Positions 63,571 to 64,000 of a DNA stretch of 64,000 nucleotides are shown here, one piece after another. This DNA comes from Neorhizobium sp. (GTDB lineage: Bacteria > Pseudomonadota > Alphaproteobacteria > Rhizobiales > Rhizobiaceae). Under the pieces are notes generated by a model. It did no database searches and had not been told where the DNA came from. It was given only the letters and a program-made list of their open reading frames with translations. How positions within the stretch are numbered: the first letter of the stretch is position 1; every line of letters begins with the position of its first letter. The DNA is taken from contig JAPWKC010000004.1 in NCBI GenBank assembly GCA_028283725.1, forward strand, positions 1-64,000. Reading direction: 5' to 3'. The position numbers were made by a program, and so were the translations under genes.

Positions 63571-63691
63571 GATCGTCTCCTTTCAAGCTTTCCTGCGTCG
63601 GCCCGAATGGCGACCGCGCTTCAGAGACAAAACCCGACGGCATCCCGATTGGTTCCCTTTATCGGGACGGAAGGTCTCAGAGAGATGCCGG

Positions 63692-64000
63692 CTACTGGCT
63701 CTTCTGCCAGCGTTTGACCAGCCGGTCGCGCTTCAGGCGCGTCAGGCGGCGCAGCCAGAACATGCCGTCCAGCTGGTCGATCTCGTGCTGGACGCAGACG
63801 GCGTGAAAGCCGCTTGTCTCCATCTCGTGACATTCCCCCTCAAGATCCTGATAGCGGAAGCGTATCTGGAACGGGCGCTCGATCTCGTCGGTCGCGCCCG
63901 GCATGGAGACGCTTCCCTCCGTGTGAACGATCGTCTTTTCGCCGACCTCTAAGATCTCCGGGTTGACGTAGATCTCGGCCGGCTTGTCCTTGGATAATTC
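63692..64000 (-). CDS. Peptide deformylase-like protein, C-terminal part, likely inactive
   Basis: The frame is open to the window end, so the gene's 5' part lies beyond 64000 (102 residues visible). Y-V-N-P-E-I-L, E-G-S-V-S-M-P-G and H-E-I-D-Q-L-D-G correspond to the PDF motifs, but the metal-ligand Cys of motif 2 (E-G-C-L-S) is Ser, and the second His of H-E-x-x-H is Gln. A degenerate paralogue, not the housekeeping deformylase. Confidence 0.8.
   Translation of the reverse strand, partial: ELSKDKPAEIYVNPEILEVGEKTIVHTEGSVSMPGATDEIERPFQIRFRYQDLEGECHEMETSGFHAVCVQHEIDQLDGMFWLRRLTRLKRDRLVKRWQKSQ

Overview
The window reads as a chromosomal segment of a high-GC alphaproteobacterium, most likely a Rhizobiaceae member. 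Supporting signs are a gcvT-gcvH-gcvP operon behind a tandem glycine riboswitch, an ATP12-family chaperone, a small FlgC-like protein, a divergent nikR/NiCoT pair, lipB, and a GAAC-N7-GAAC box of the alphaproteobacterial LexA type. The assignment is by gene content only.

Bases 1 to about 36.6 kb are most of a contractile-tailed (myovirus-type) prophage. Its left end, including terminase and attL, lies outside the window. Going right there are: portal, head-morphogenesis protein, a fused Acb1-like phosphoesterase/prohead protease/scaffold, capsid, connectors and neck (1-9.6 kb); sheath, tube, chaperones, tape measure with lysozyme domain, hub, spike, wedge, baseplate J, DUF2612 protein and fibres (9.6-25 kb); a GTG-started alpha/beta-hydrolase on the minus strand; lysis genes and a GDSL-esterase fibre-like protein (26.5-30.4 kb); a structured non-coding stretch (30.7-31.6 kb); a DUF4258/HTH toxin-antitoxin pair with tandem operators; a small minus-strand operon under an SOS-type promoter; a PRC-barrel cargo gene; and a tyrosine integrase facing the 5' end of dusA, a known prophage integration site.

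The prophage looks damaged. An IS66-family element splits the main tail fibre, and its own tnpC is frameshifted. The endolysin has two frameshifts. Baseplate J is split by a -1 shift. One small exported protein has an in-frame amber codon. Either the prophage is decaying or the assembly has homopolymer indels; raw reads would decide. The most interesting gene is the Acb1-like 2H phosphoesterase (candidate anti-CBASS enzyme) fused to the prohead protease/scaffold, with a well-placed internal start for a free scaffold.

From 36.6 to 64 kb the genes are ordinary chromosomal ones: dusA, two DMT transporters, cytochrome b561, glycine cleavage, a Met-rich copper chaperone, a CSS-motif/EAL phosphodiesterase, an alginate-lyase-like protein, a pseudouridine synthase-HAD-ATP12 cluster, DoxX, nickel uptake with NikR and its operator, class III alcohol dehydrogenase, a tandemly duplicated tRNA-Leu(GAG) with duplicated terminators, lipB, OsmC, a BON protein, and a peptide deformylase paralogue lacking two metal ligands.
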